A stretch of 64,000 bases of DNA from Dyella sp. M7H15-1. Its GTDB lineage: Bacteria; Pseudomonadota; Gammaproteobacteria; Xanthomonadales; Rhodanobacteraceae. How positions within the stretch are numbered: the stretch's first letter is position 1; each line of letters begins with the position of its first letter. The stretch lies in assembly GCF_004114615.1 (NCBI RefSeq), contig NZ_CP035300.1, positions 744,001 to 808,000 of the forward strand, in the 5' to 3' direction. The notes beneath the pieces were generated by a model. It saw nothing but the letters and a program-made list of their open reading frames with translations, had not been told where the DNA came from and made no database searches. This document shows positions 45,469-53,910 of the stretch, one piece after another. A program made the position numbers and the translations under genes.

Positions 45469-45791
45469 CCGGTCCAGTTACACTCGAGTGCACCGCACAA
45501 TAACTGGCGCAGATCGGTCACGATCAACCGAAATACGCGATCACGATCGCCGAAATCCGCAATCATGATCGTCACGGGTGCTTTTCTCCCCGTGTATGGC
45601 GCTGAGCGGACGGTGCCTCAGACCCCTAACAATTATTCCCCAGCCAGACGCAGACATGCAGGTATTGCGCGCCATCCTTTGGCAGCAAGATGATCGCATC
45701 GATCTGGCGAAGACCGAGATCATCTAATCGATCCCTCTGTGGACCAAGCGGCGGAGTTGGGGTTTGGGGCGCAGTGGAACGGTAGATACAC

Positions 45792-46358
45792 TTAAGCTCG
45801 CGCCGAGCGATTTCGGGCCAGCAATCGCGACACGGTTGCGGGGTGCACATTGAACAGCCGAGCGGCATCCGCTGCTGTTTTCTGGCCGGTGCGCACCAAG
45901 TTCACAATTTCCTGTTCCTGAGGTGCCTTGAGTTTAGGGCGTCGCCCACCCACGCGGCCATCCTTTCGTGCCGCTTCCAGACCATGTTTCGTGCGTTCGC
46001 GCAACATGGCTCGCTCAAATTCAGCGAACGCACCGACCATCTGCATCATCATGCGTCCCGCTGGTGACGTGGTGTCGATCGCTTCGGTCAAACTCTGGAA
46101 GCCAGCACTGGCCTGCTGGATTTTGTCCATCAGCGTCAAGACGTCTTTCAAGGAACGCGATAGACGATCCAGCTTCCAGACCACGACCACATCACCTTTG
46201 CGCAGTTGACCCAGCAGTCGATGCAGCTCGGGCCGCTCCCAGCGACCGCCGGATGCCTTTTCCCGGAAGATGAGTTCACATCCAGCTGAGGTAAGCGCTG
46301 TGATCTGAGCCGTTGTGTCTTGATCCTGGGTCGAGACGCGGGCGTAACCGATACGCAT
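45792..46358 (-). CDS. tnpR: Serine recombinase, Tn3-type resolvase/invertase
   Basis: A 188-residue recombinase. The nucleophile serine lies in MRIGYARVSTQDQDT. The catalytic core continues as DVVVVWKLDRLSRSLKDVLT, AGRMMMQMVGAFAEFERAML and RERTKHGLEAARKDGRVGGR. A C-terminal HTH follows (KTAADAARLFNVHPATVSRL). The protein is complete. It resolves cointegrates or inverts DNA at a res-like site, and it stands next to a ParE-type pair and a Tn3 transposase, the usual Tn3-family layout. Confidence 0.93.
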   Translation of the reverse strand: MRIGYARVSTQDQDTTAQITALTSAGCELIFREKASGGRWERPELHRLLGQLRKGDVVVVWKLDRLSRSLKDVLTLMDKIQQASAGFQSLTEAIDTTSPAGRMMMQMVGAFAEFERAMLRERTKHGLEAARKDGRVGGRRPKLKAPQEQEIVNLVRTGQKTAADAARLFNVHPATVSRLLARNRSARA

Positions 46359-46363
46359 GGTAG

Positions 46364-46639
46364 TCAGGGATATTCGCGTGATGCGTGCACTACGTTCACG
46401 ATTTCAACGCAATCGGCAAGCACGCGATAGACCACGATGTAATTGGGGTGTGCGACGATTTCGCGCGTACCGGGCACTCGACCAGACCGGAACAAATACG
46501 GATGTTCGGATAACGGCAGTACCGAGGATTCGATCCGCTCATGGAGTTCGTCGGCAGCAGCAGGGTTGTACTGCGCAATGTAGGCGACCACACCATCAAG
46601 TTCATCCAGCGCCGACGCGCGCCACTGAACCGGCAGCAT
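46364..46639 (-). CDS. ParE/RelE-family toxin, transposon-borne
   Basis: A 91-residue toxin: QWRASALDELDGVVAYIAQY, then ELHERIESSVLPLSEHPYLF, GRVPGTREIVAHPNYIVVYR and VEIVNVVHASREYP. These are standard ParE/RelE blocks with the closing VxxxxHxxR. It sits between a resolvase and an antitoxin gene. Toxin-antitoxin passengers are common in Tn3-family transposons. Confidence 0.88.
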   Translation of the reverse strand: MLPVQWRASALDELDGVVAYIAQYNPAAADELHERIESSVLPLSEHPYLFRSGRVPGTREIVAHPNYIVVYRVLADCVEIVNVVHASREYP

Positions 46640-46833
46640 CAGGCGCGCTTCTGCTTTCGTTTAGCGGCATCGATGGTTGCACGAATACGAGCCATGGCTT
46701 CATCGTGCGGAACGCTCGGACGCGGATCGTCCAGGCTGGCCTGTACCTTGGCACGGAACCAGCGGTCGTAGCTGGCCGCCTGTTCTTCCGTGGCAAATTC
46801 GGAAACGATCGGGTCGAGCGGCTTGGTCTTCAT
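46639..46833 (-). CDS. Small antitoxin partner of the ParE-family toxin
   Basis: A 64-residue acidic-to-basic protein (MKTKPLDPIVSEFATEEQAA, SYDRWFRAKVQASLDDPR, then HDEAMARIRATIDAAKRKQ). This matches short antitoxins with a StbD/RelB-type tail that pair with ParE-like toxins. The stop overlaps the toxin start by one base. The ATG at 46833 has AAGGTG upstream. A longer frame begins at 46860. Confidence 0.8.
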   Translation of the reverse strand: MKTKPLDPIVSEFATEEQAASYDRWFRAKVQASLDDPRPSVPHDEAMARIRATIDAAKRKQKRA

Positions 46834-46860
46834 CGCAGGCACCTTGAAAATAAGAGGCAT

Positions 46861-46998
46861 CGGTTGCGGAAACCTGTTGCCTATGCGCGTTACAATGCAA
46901 CAGCTTTATGCAATGCGCAAGCCCTTTGGTATCCGTCCGTCAGCCACCATTGCATAAACGTTCGTTTGCGCAACGGCCATCGACCTACCGTCCACGCC
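46861..46998. promoter_or_regulatory. Candidate res site and divergent promoters of a Tn3-type element
   Basis: The spacer between the antitoxin and tnpA contains inverted TTTATGCAAT (about 46911-46920) and ATTGCATAAA (about 46949-46958), plus repeated TTGCGCA/TGCGCAA-like words. Resolvase subsites in Tn3 elements lie at this place. It was not tested. Confidence 0.45.
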
Positions 46999-47847
46999 AT
47001 GCCCGTCCAATTTCTCACCGTCGAACAACGTGCCGATTACGGCCGGTACGTAACCGAGCCCAGGCCGATGGATCTGGCTCGGTATTTCCATCTGGACGAT
47101 ACCGACCGTCAATTTATCGCTGGCAAGCGTGGTGATCACAACCGGTTGGGATTTGCTGCGCAGCTGACCACGGTATGTTTCCTTGGTCGCTTCCTCGACG
47201 ACACGACTCAGATTCCAGCTAATGTACTGAACGCGTTGGCTAGACAGCTCGAACTCGACGATCCGGTCCGCTGTATAGCGAACTATCATGATCAGCGCCA
47301 GCGACTACGGCACATCGAGGAAATTCGCGCCCATTACGGTTACGTCGAGATTACCGAGCGCCAGGTCGGATATCGCCTGACCCGTTGGCTCTATGTGCTG
47401 TGCTGGACCGGCACCGACCGGCCGAGTGTGTTGTTTGATCGGGCAACCAGCTGGCTGATAACGCACAAGGTATTGCTGCCAGGCGCTAGCACCCTCGAAC
47501 GGTATGTTGCTCGCTTGCGCAGTCGAGTGGAAGAACGATTGTGGCAACTGCTCGGCCGTGGTGTCAGCCCTGATCAGCAGGCCAGACTGGAAAGCCTGTT
47601 GGTGGTTCCAACGGGTAGTCGCCGTTCGGAACTGGACCGCCTTCGCACTGGACCGGTCATGATCAGCAGCCCATCGTTGGTCCACGCTTTGCGGCGACTC
47701 CATTCGGTGCGCGAGCTGGGAGTTCGGTTGCCAACGACAGCGCGTATTCCAGCGACCCGGGTCGCTGCCCTTGCGCGATTTGCGGGTGCCGCCAAAGTCA
47801 GTGCGATCTTGCGCTTACCTCAAGCGCGCCGCGTGGCCACCCTAACT

Positions 47848-48470
47848 CAGAATGAGGTAAGCCCCCGGCTTTGCCGGGGGACTCACCAAGGTTTGACCTA
47901 TACGGCGGTCGTAGTGAACCTGAAATCTCGACCAAGAGACGAGGTTCACGATGAAAGAGTATCAAAGCTTGAGTCATGCCCGTTGGGACTGTAAGTACCA
48001 CGTGGTGTTCATTCCCAAGCGGAGAAAGAAGCAGGTGTTTGGAGAGTTACGCAAGCACTTGGGCGAGGTCTTCCACGAGTTGGCTTCGCACAAGGAATCG
48101 CAGATTGTGGAAGGCCACCTGATGAGCGACCACATTCACATGTGCATCAGCATTCCGCCGAAGTATGCAGTGTCGAACGTGGTGGGTTACCTCAAGGGTA
48201 AGAGTGCCATCACCATTGCGCGCAAGTTCGGAGGACGGAATCGAAACTTCACTGGGGAGTCGTTTTGGGCACGAGGCTATTTCGTCTCGACGGTGGGCTT
48301 GGACGAAGCGATGGTGAGGGCATACATCCGAAACCAAGAGCAAGAGGATGAACGTTACGACCAGATGAAGCTGGGCGTGTAGCCCGCCGCCTTCAGGCGG
48401 CTCACGCTGTTATCGCCCCTTTGAGGGGCTCACCCAATAAAGCCCCCGGCTTTGCCGGGGGATACTTACT
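47848..48470 (+). mobile_element. IS200/IS605-family element inside the Tn3 transposase gene
   Basis: Subterminal hairpins AGCCCCCGGC/GCCGGGGG occur at both ends (about 47859-47880 and 48440-48461), as in IS200-type elements that move as single strands. The flanks are CTAACT on the left and GCCTTCGCG on the right, with no target duplication, as expected. One small transposase is encoded and no IscB/TnpB accessory gene. Confidence 0.88.
47951..48382 (+). CDS. tnpA: IS200/IS605-family Y1 transposase
   Basis: A 143-residue HUH transposase. HARWDCKYHVVFIPKRRKKQ opens the fold. The HUH pair is in MSDHIHMCISIPPKYAVSNV. The tyrosine is in a helix near the C-terminus (DEAMVRAYIRNQEQEDE). The size is normal. 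The ATG follows GAGACGAGGTTCACG. The protein looks intact. Confidence 0.92.
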   Translation: MKEYQSLSHARWDCKYHVVFIPKRRKKQVFGELRKHLGEVFHELASHKESQIVEGHLMSDHIHMCISIPPKYAVSNVVGYLKGKSAITIARKFGGRNRNFTGESFWARGYFVSTVGLDEAMVRAYIRNQEQEDERYDQMKLGV

Positions 48471-48763
48471 GCCTTCGCGTATTGTCTGGAAGCGACCGCA
48501 CAGGACGATGCGCTGGAAGTGTTGGAAGCGCTCCTGCGTGATCTGTACAACGGCGCCATCAAGGCCGATAAAAAAGCGCGCTTGCGAACGTTGAAGGATT
48601 TGGACCAGGCTGCCGAGACCTTGGCACGCGCCTGCCAAATGCTGCTGGATATCAAATTGAATGCGACCATTCGCGTCCTGCTGGACGAGGTCAACGATCG
48701 TGTTTTCCAGCCGATCCAACTAAGTGCGGTCGAAGGCCGCATGGAGCTCGTGTTGCGCGGCTC

Positions 48764-49153
48764 TCAGCGGTATTGCTTGTGGCATTCCTCGCAGGTTTGA
48801 TCCACCGGCTTCAGCGCAGCGGTCAGGGCAGGACAATCCGCCGGTGCTGACTGCGCTGCGTTTTGCAAGGCAGTGCGCAAATGACTCGCAAAATCTTGGA
48901 ACTGCTGTGGCGCGTTGGGGAAACTGGCGGGAATGTCGCTGGCGATCATCTGCATATGCTGCAGTTGCCCCAGGTTGGCCGTCGCATCGCAATGCTGCCC
49001 TTTGACGGCCTGCTGCAATTGATGGCGATGGAACCCCATGGTCACCATCAGGGCCTGCGGCATGGGGTTACGCTCGTCGAGTGCACGCACGGTGAAGACG
49101 GTGCTGATAATGCCGATGGCCAATCCAAGTACGATCAGGAGCGCTGCACGCAT
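48764..49153 (-). CDS. Membrane-anchored cytochrome c'-like protein
   Basis: A 129-residue protein. An N-terminal hydrophobic segment (LLIVLGLAIGIISTVFTVRA) serves as signal or anchor. The rest is helical and ends with one heme site, CEECHKQYR, right at the C-terminus, the arrangement of c'-type cytochromes. It should act in the periplasm, perhaps binding small gases such as nitric oxide, but that is only a family-level inference. The Tn3 remnant stops about 20 bases after its end. Confidence 0.8.
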   Translation of the reverse strand: MRAALLIVLGLAIGIISTVFTVRALDERNPMPQALMVTMGFHRHQLQQAVKGQHCDATANLGQLQHMQMIASDIPASFPNAPQQFQDFASHLRTALQNAAQSAPADCPALTAALKPVDQTCEECHKQYR

Positions 49154-49300
49154 GGCGGAGCCTTCCAGAGGGGCGATAAAACTTAGAGCATAGCGCAGTC
49201 CGCATGGCAGTCGTGAGGCGCCGCTAAACTACCCCCACTTCCTTGAGCTAGGTGCGGGCGTGGATCTTTGTATTTTCAAGAATGTGGTGAGTGCCCGAGC

Positions 49301-50086
49301 ATGAGCGATGCGACTTATCCCAAAGAGCGTTTCGATGGCGTCGAGCGGTTGTATGGCGCGGGCAGTGTGGCCCATCTGGCGCAAGTGCATGTGTGTGTGA
49401 TTGGTATCGGCGGTGTCGGTTCATGGGCGGCGGAGGCACTGGCCCGCACTGGTATGGGTCGCCTTACCCTGATCGATGCGGATGAAGTTTGCGTCTCCAA
49501 CACCAATCGTCAGTTGCATGCGCTGGACGGCGAGTATGGCAAGCCAAAGGTCGGCGTTATCGCGGCGCGTGCGCACGCCATCAATCCAGCCATTCGCCTT
49601 GAGGCGATCGAGCGCTTCCTTACACCGGCCACGCTGGATGAATTACTGGACCGGGGCTATGACGTAGTGCTTGATGCTTGCGATGCGTTCCGCGTGAAGC
49701 TGGAAGCCATCGCCTGGTGCCGTCGCCGCAAGTTGCCGATGGTGACCGTGGGTTCGGCGGGCGGCCGCACTGATCCCACGCAGATTCGCGTGCGTGATCT
49801 TTCGCGCACCGAGCACGATGCCATGTTCAGCCTGATCCGAAAAAAGCTCCGCCAGGATTTCGGTTTTCCACGAAATCCGGATCGTTATTTCGGTGTGTCA
49901 GCGGTGTATTCGTTGCAGAATGTGCAATATCCCCAGCCGGATGGCTCCGTGTGCGGCAGCCGTCCACCGGGTGGCGATGCCCTGAATCTTGCCTGCGGCG
50001 GCGGCCTGGGGGCCGCCACGCATGTGACTGGCGCGTTCGCCTTTGCCGCGGTCGGCAAGGTGCTTGAGAAATTGCTGGAGCGCTAA
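49301..50086 (+). CDS. tcdA: tRNA threonylcarbamoyladenosine dehydratase
   Basis: A 261-residue E1-like enzyme that closes the t6A modification at tRNA position 37 into its cyclic form with ATP. Motifs are CVIGIGGVGSWAAEALARTG, LTLIDADEVCVSNTNRQLHA, VVLDACDAFRVKLEAIAWC and VGSAGGRTDPTQIRV, as in CsdL/TcdA. The ATG at 49301 (MSDATYPKERF) is the family start; the frame opens earlier at 49268. It is on its own. Confidence 0.92.
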   Translation: MSDATYPKERFDGVERLYGAGSVAHLAQVHVCVIGIGGVGSWAAEALARTGMGRLTLIDADEVCVSNTNRQLHALDGEYGKPKVGVIAARAHAINPAIRLEAIERFLTPATLDELLDRGYDVVLDACDAFRVKLEAIAWCRRRKLPMVTVGSAGGRTDPTQIRVRDLSRTEHDAMFSLIRKKLRQDFGFPRNPDRYFGVSAVYSLQNVQYPQPDGSVCGSRPPGGDALNLACGGGLGAATHVTGAFAFAAVGKVLEKLLER

Positions 50087-50395
50087 GATTGTCTGGCAAG
50101 CTCAGTCGATCAAAAGTCCTTGACTTACTCTTCGCATCATCTTTCCTACGATTGCCAATGTATGATGTTTATCGTGTCGCGCGACTCATGGTGATATGAA
50201 AGCCCGATGGCACGAGTGTGTGTCGGCAAGTTGAGTACTGTGAGTTCTGCCAGCGTCTGGAAAGCAAGTGTCAAAGTGAGGTTTCGATAAGCCAGCGGCG
50301 TGCGGGCAGGATTATTTATGTGCGTTGTAAAGGTGATCCGAAACGAAACGACTTCCGGATAAAGACTAAGCTTCATCGTCCAAGGAGAGAAATAG
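50087..50395. other. Gene-free leader before the FAD oxidoreductase gene
   Basis: About 310 bases with no credible gene. It is lower in GC than its neighbours. TTGACT occurs at about 50121, but no convincing -10 box was found at a normal distance. AAGGAGAG lies just before the oxidoreductase ATG. The rest shows no repeat or long hairpin. Confidence 0.4.
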
Positions 50396-52081
50396 ATGGC
50401 TTACGTAAAGATAGGTAATACGGATCCTCGCCACACGACGTTGCAGAAAGGCTTCAATCTGCGCTGGCCTATTGGCAACGTCGAGGGTGAGTCTTCTCCC
50501 AATGGCGCGAGTTTCATTTATATATGCCGCACGGAGACTGACATTGTCGAAGCCGCTGCGGATGCCCTGAGCACGCCGGTTGGACGCATAAACGTGCGCA
50601 GCGGTGGTCATTGTTACGAGGGTTTTGTCTCCAATCGCATGCCAGGTAATTTCGGTGAAGTGTTGTCTATCCTGGATATCGGCCTGATGACCGGCATGGA
50701 CTACAACGAAAACGGAGTTCAGTCTCCTATTTTTGGAAATTTACCACTGAGATATAAATTTCGAGTTGCCGCTGGCAACCAGAATTGGGATGGCTACGCA
50801 GCGCTCTATAAAGAAACCGGCAAGACCATTCCTGGCGGATCTTGCTATTCAGTCGGCGCGGGCGGGCACATTTGCGGTGGAGGATATGGTTTTCTATCCC
50901 GGATGCATGGACTGACATGCGACTGGCTAGCCGGTGTGGATATGTTGGTGCCCGATAGCCAAGGCGCTGGATTGCGGCCGATTCATGTCTCGCGTGAAAG
51001 CCTCGTCCAGCGCGAGCGAGACCTGTTTGCTGCTTGTTGCGGTGCAGGTGGTGGACAGTTCGGTATTATCACCAGCTATTACTTCAAGGATTTGCCTGAA
51101 GCCCCGCGAGAAATTCTCTGGTTGCCGCTGGAATTTCATTTGCCGAGCAAAACGACGCTGGCGAGCTTGCTGCGGGCTTACTATCAATGGTTCCATGCCC
51201 ATCAGTCCACGCCGGAGACTTGGGGGCTAGCTACCAAGCTCGAATTGCGGCATTTCAATTCAGGTCCTCATACTTTGGGCATCCATTATGTGGACCGGAA
51301 TGGTGGGGTGAGCGACCGGACGTATTTCAATGATTTCGTCAGCACCATGTTGCAACATATTCCCGAGGCACGGGTTTCGCTAACGCCCCCGGAGGTTTAT
51401 CACATTCCATCAGGCCAGGCGCTCTCGGGTCGTCGTGTCGCCAACGTTGACGAAGCATTGGATGCCACTCGAAGAATGGATTGGCTTCCCTTTACGCAAT
51501 TGGTCAATGGCTCCGGTCCGAACCAGCGTGGTCGTTACAAATCGGCCTATCAGAAAGGTAATTTCACCGATACGGTCATTGATGGTATATGGGGTGCGCT
51601 TAACAGTAGCGACCCCGACAATTATCAGACACAAAGTCTCCTGCAAATCCAGTCCTATGGTGGCCAGATCAATGAAGCGAGCGATGAAACGCGAAGGGAG
51701 AGTTCAGTCGCGCAAAGGTCTTCGCTACTCAAATGGCAGCCGCAAACCTATTGGACCGAGCCGGATAAATTGACGGATGACGAACATGCCAAATGGATTC
51801 GCGGTTTGTACGTGAGTGCGTTTGCCGATTCCGATGGCATTCCCGTCGACGACAACTTTGAAGGGTGTTACCTGAATTATCCCGATCTTGATATGACTTA
51901 TAGCGGCGGGCTTCCTGAAAACGGCAAAAATCCGGATTGGCGTTACATCTATTTCCCTGATGCTCACATCGAGGCCAGACTACGGAATACAAAAGCCCAC
52001 TGGGATCCTCGGGATCTTTTCAGGAACGAAATGTCCGTTCCACTGAATGCTCCGGTGCGGGCAAATTTGGCTAACGCGTGA
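50396..52081 (+). CDS. FAD-linked oxidoreductase of the BBE (berberine-bridge-like) family, probably bicovalent flavin
   Basis: A 561-residue protein with an N-terminal FAD-binding domain and a C-terminal BBE domain (YLNYPDLDM and the closing YFPDAHIEARLRNTKAHWDP). His72 in RINVRSGGHCYEG and Cys150 in GKTIPGGSCYSVGAGGH sit where bicovalently flavinylated enzymes of this family attach FAD. GGHICGGGYGFL follows. Such enzymes oxidise sugars, alkaloids or polyketide intermediates, so the substrate is unknown. No signal peptide is seen. GC content and codon use look lower than in most neighbours. A 17-bp hairpin follows the stop. Next to it are an organic-acid MFS transporter and a porin. Confidence 0.85.
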   Translation: MAYVKIGNTDPRHTTLQKGFNLRWPIGNVEGESSPNGASFIYICRTETDIVEAAADALSTPVGRINVRSGGHCYEGFVSNRMPGNFGEVLSILDIGLMTGMDYNENGVQSPIFGNLPLRYKFRVAAGNQNWDGYAALYKETGKTIPGGSCYSVGAGGHICGGGYGFLSRMHGLTCDWLAGVDMLVPDSQGAGLRPIHVSRESLVQRERDLFAACCGAGGGQFGIITSYYFKDLPEAPREILWLPLEFHLPSKTTLASLLRAYYQWFHAHQSTPETWGLATKLELRHFNSGPHTLGIHYVDRNGGVSDRTYFNDFVSTMLQHIPEARVSLTPPEVYHIPSGQALSGRRVANVDEALDATRRMDWLPFTQLVNGSGPNQRGRYKSAYQKGNFTDTVIDGIWGALNSSDPDNYQTQSLLQIQSYGGQINEASDETRRESSVAQRSSLLKWQPQTYWTEPDKLTDDEHAKWIRGLYVSAFADSDGIPVDDNFEGCYLNYPDLDMTYSGGLPENGKNPDWRYIYFPDAHIEARLRNTKAHWDPRDLFRNEMSVPLNAPVRANLANA

Positions 52082-52093
52082 TGGCTCCATGTC

Positions 52094-52133
52094 GTATAAC
52101 AAGCCGTGCGTCATGGCGCACGGCTTGTTATAC
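52094..52133. terminator. Strong hairpin between the convergent oxidoreductase and MFS genes
   Basis: GTATAACAAGCCGTGCG and CGCACGGCTTGTTATAC form a perfect 17-bp stem with a six-base loop. It lies between both stop codons and can terminate in both directions. Confidence 0.85.
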
Positions 52134-52136
52134 CTC

Positions 52137-53465
52137 TCAAGCATCCATGCGCTCGACTTTTCCAACCAGTAGTACATACGACAAGGTGCCCAGTACGGCC
52201 ATTGTTGCGATGTAGGTGATAGCGCGCGAAAAGTCCGCGCCATTTACCAGGAAACCAATCATCAAGGGCGTGACCACGGCGGCAAGATTGCCAATCAGGT
52301 TGAATACGCCACCCGTCAGTCCAATCAGTCGTGCGGGAGCAAGCCCAGACACAAGCGACCAGGTGATCGACGCGAAGCCATTGCCAAAGAATGCAATGGA
52401 CATGAATACGATGACCCATTCGGTCGATGGCGCATAATTGGCGCCGATGATGGACGCCGAGATGAGCAGCCCCGAGATGATCGGCAGCTTGCGTGCGGTA
52501 CCTTGCGAAACGCCTTTGCGGACCAGCCAGTCCGACAGCAGGCCCGAACTCACCACCCCCACGAATGCGGCCAGGAACGGCAGTGACGCAAGAAAGCCAG
52601 ATTTGATGAAGTCCATGCCACGATATTTCACCAGGTAGGTCGGGAACCAGGTGAGAAAGAACCAGAGTGTCGAATTGACGGCAAACTGGCCGATATAAAT
52701 GCCCCACAGCTTACGCCGGCTCAGCACGAATGCAAGGTCGCGCCAGGTTGATGGCGACTTTTTCGTGGCTGCGTTCTGCGTAGTGTCGAGATCGACCAAA
52801 CCACCGCCGCCGCGAATCACTTCGATCTCCGCCACATTAATACCACGGAAAGCCCGAGGTTCGCGATAGATGGCGTACCAAAGCACGCCCCAGACGATGC
52901 CCGCAAGGCCGGTGGCGACGAATACCATGTGCCAGCCTATGGTCGTCAACAGCCACGCGAGCACGGGCGTGAGAAATGCAAGCCCAACAAATTGCCCCGA
53001 GGTGTAGAAACCAATCGCCGTGGCGCGTTCGCGTGTTGGGAACCATGCCGTCACGACACGATTGTTGATGGGATATGCCGGCGCCTCAAGCGCGCCCACG
53101 GCCAGGCGAAGGACGAACAATGCGACGAACGATCCAGCAAACCCCAGCAGCACGGTGGCAGTGGACCATAGAATAAGTGCCACCGCATAGAGCACTCGCG
53201 GCGAAACCCGGTCGACCAGCCAGCCCCCCGGAATCTGCATCAGCGCGTAGGTCCAGCCGAATGCAGAAAATACCAGTCCTGCGTGCACGGGATCAATGTC
53301 GAGTTCGCGGAACAATTCAGGTGCGGCGATCGAAAGATTGCTGCGATCGAGATAGTTGATGACCACCGTTATGAACAGCAGTGCCATGATGGCGAACCGC
53401 TTGCGGGTTGGTGTCATGGGGCGGGTCGCCGAAGCGTTGTGTACCGGCGATGTATCGTTGTACAT
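52137..53465 (-). CDS. MFS transporter, anion:cation symporter (ACS) family
   Basis: A 442-residue protein with about 12 hydrophobic segments. The family marks are INYLDRSNLSIAAPELFREL near the start, then GWTYALMQIPGGWLVDRVSP, and YPINNRVVTAWFPTRERATA. It is related to glucarate, galactonate and hexuronate carriers and would import an organic acid with protons. The ATG at 53465 follows AAGGACCC on the reverse strand; the frame opens further at 53483. It faces the porin gene divergently and may be co-regulated with it and with the oxidoreductase. Confidence 0.88.
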   Translation of the reverse strand: MYNDTSPVHNASATRPMTPTRKRFAIMALLFITVVINYLDRSNLSIAAPELFRELDIDPVHAGLVFSAFGWTYALMQIPGGWLVDRVSPRVLYAVALILWSTATVLLGFAGSFVALFVLRLAVGALEAPAYPINNRVVTAWFPTRERATAIGFYTSGQFVGLAFLTPVLAWLLTTIGWHMVFVATGLAGIVWGVLWYAIYREPRAFRGINVAEIEVIRGGGGLVDLDTTQNAATKKSPSTWRDLAFVLSRRKLWGIYIGQFAVNSTLWFFLTWFPTYLVKYRGMDFIKSGFLASLPFLAAFVGVVSSGLLSDWLVRKGVSQGTARKLPIISGLLISASIIGANYAPSTEWVIVFMSIAFFGNGFASITWSLVSGLAPARLIGLTGGVFNLIGNLAAVVTPLMIGFLVNGADFSRAITYIATMAVLGTLSYVLLVGKVERMDA

Positions 53466-53910
53466 GATGAGGGTCCTTGTCACGATGGACTGTTCTTGGG
53501 GGTGGATTTTTTTCTATATCCCGACGTTACAGTGACGTCAATGTTGGGATGACGGCATCCATTGCGCCCTTGCGCCATATTTGCTGCGCGTGCGTCTTGC
53601 CAATGCGACATGGCATGTGTTCGGGACTGGCACACTGAATTCGAAGGTTTCCGGTTTATACAAAGGCGCCTAGGTGGCCGAGCCGCTGCTATCTCTGGTC
53701 CAGTTCTCAGGCCGAAACAAACCTTTTTGTGGCAGGGCAGCATTGCGTCACGCTCCTTCCTACATCTCTTTGTGGGTAAGTCTGACTGCAATCCGTGATG
53801 GATACGGCAACGATGCTGCTTTGACTTTTCGTTGATCGTGACATTTCGATGAAAAATACGCGCCCACGTATAAGCAACATGCCTGGACATATTGAGTAGA
53901 GGACACAAAG
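53466..53910. other. Divergent promoter region between MFS and porin genes
   Basis: About 445 bases with no credible gene. TGACGTCA at about 53532-53539 is a perfect 8-bp palindrome inside GACGTTACAGTGACGTC. It could be a regulator site. GTAGAGGA lies before the porin ATG. The rest shows no clear element. Confidence 0.4.

Larger units (their letters stand above)
42929..45561 (+). mobile_element. Second IS21-family insertion sequence (2633 bp)
   Basis: The ends are TGCGTATTTCGG at 42929 and the complement of TGCGGATTTCGG ending at 45561, flanked by 7-bp duplications. The left end has several tandem copies of an ATTTCGGTAAGCCGTGACCG-type repeat (about 42935-43060), and the right end has matching copies in reverse (about 45513-45555). 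It carries its own istA and istB on the forward strand. It is a different member from the first IS21: both ends and proteins differ clearly. Confidence 0.92.
42895..45727 (+). pseudogene. Secreted-protein gene split by the second IS21 element
   Basis: Deleting the element and one target copy joins 42895-42928 with 45569 onward and gives MRHWIIALGIMIVTGAFLPV and then YGAERTVPQT, a clear signal peptide. GGGGCAGG lies just before the ATG. After a further frameshift the text reads PQPDADMQVLRAILWQQDD and RIDLAKTEII before a stop, which looks like a real mature protein. The family was not recognised. The insertion kills the gene. Confidence 0.6.
46999..48742 (+). pseudogene. tnpA: Tn3-family transposase, interrupted and truncated
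   Basis: From the ATG at 46999 the frame gives MPVQFLTVEQRADYGRYVTE, then LARYFHLDDTDRQFIAGKRG and DHNRLGFAAQLTTVCFLGRF. This is the N-terminal DUF4158 domain of Tn3 transposases. An IS200-type element splits it between two codons at 47847/48471. Joining the sides continues VATLTAFAYCLEATAQDDAL, LEALLRDLYNGAIKADKKAR and so on to about 48742, where the protein ends abruptly at the cytochrome gene. The DDE catalytic domain is missing, so this is a dead remnant of about 373 codons. Confidence 0.9.

Noticed and set aside
52929-53359. Small forward frames opposite the ACS transporter
   Set aside because: They are shadows of a membrane protein gene and have no ribosome sites or family signs.
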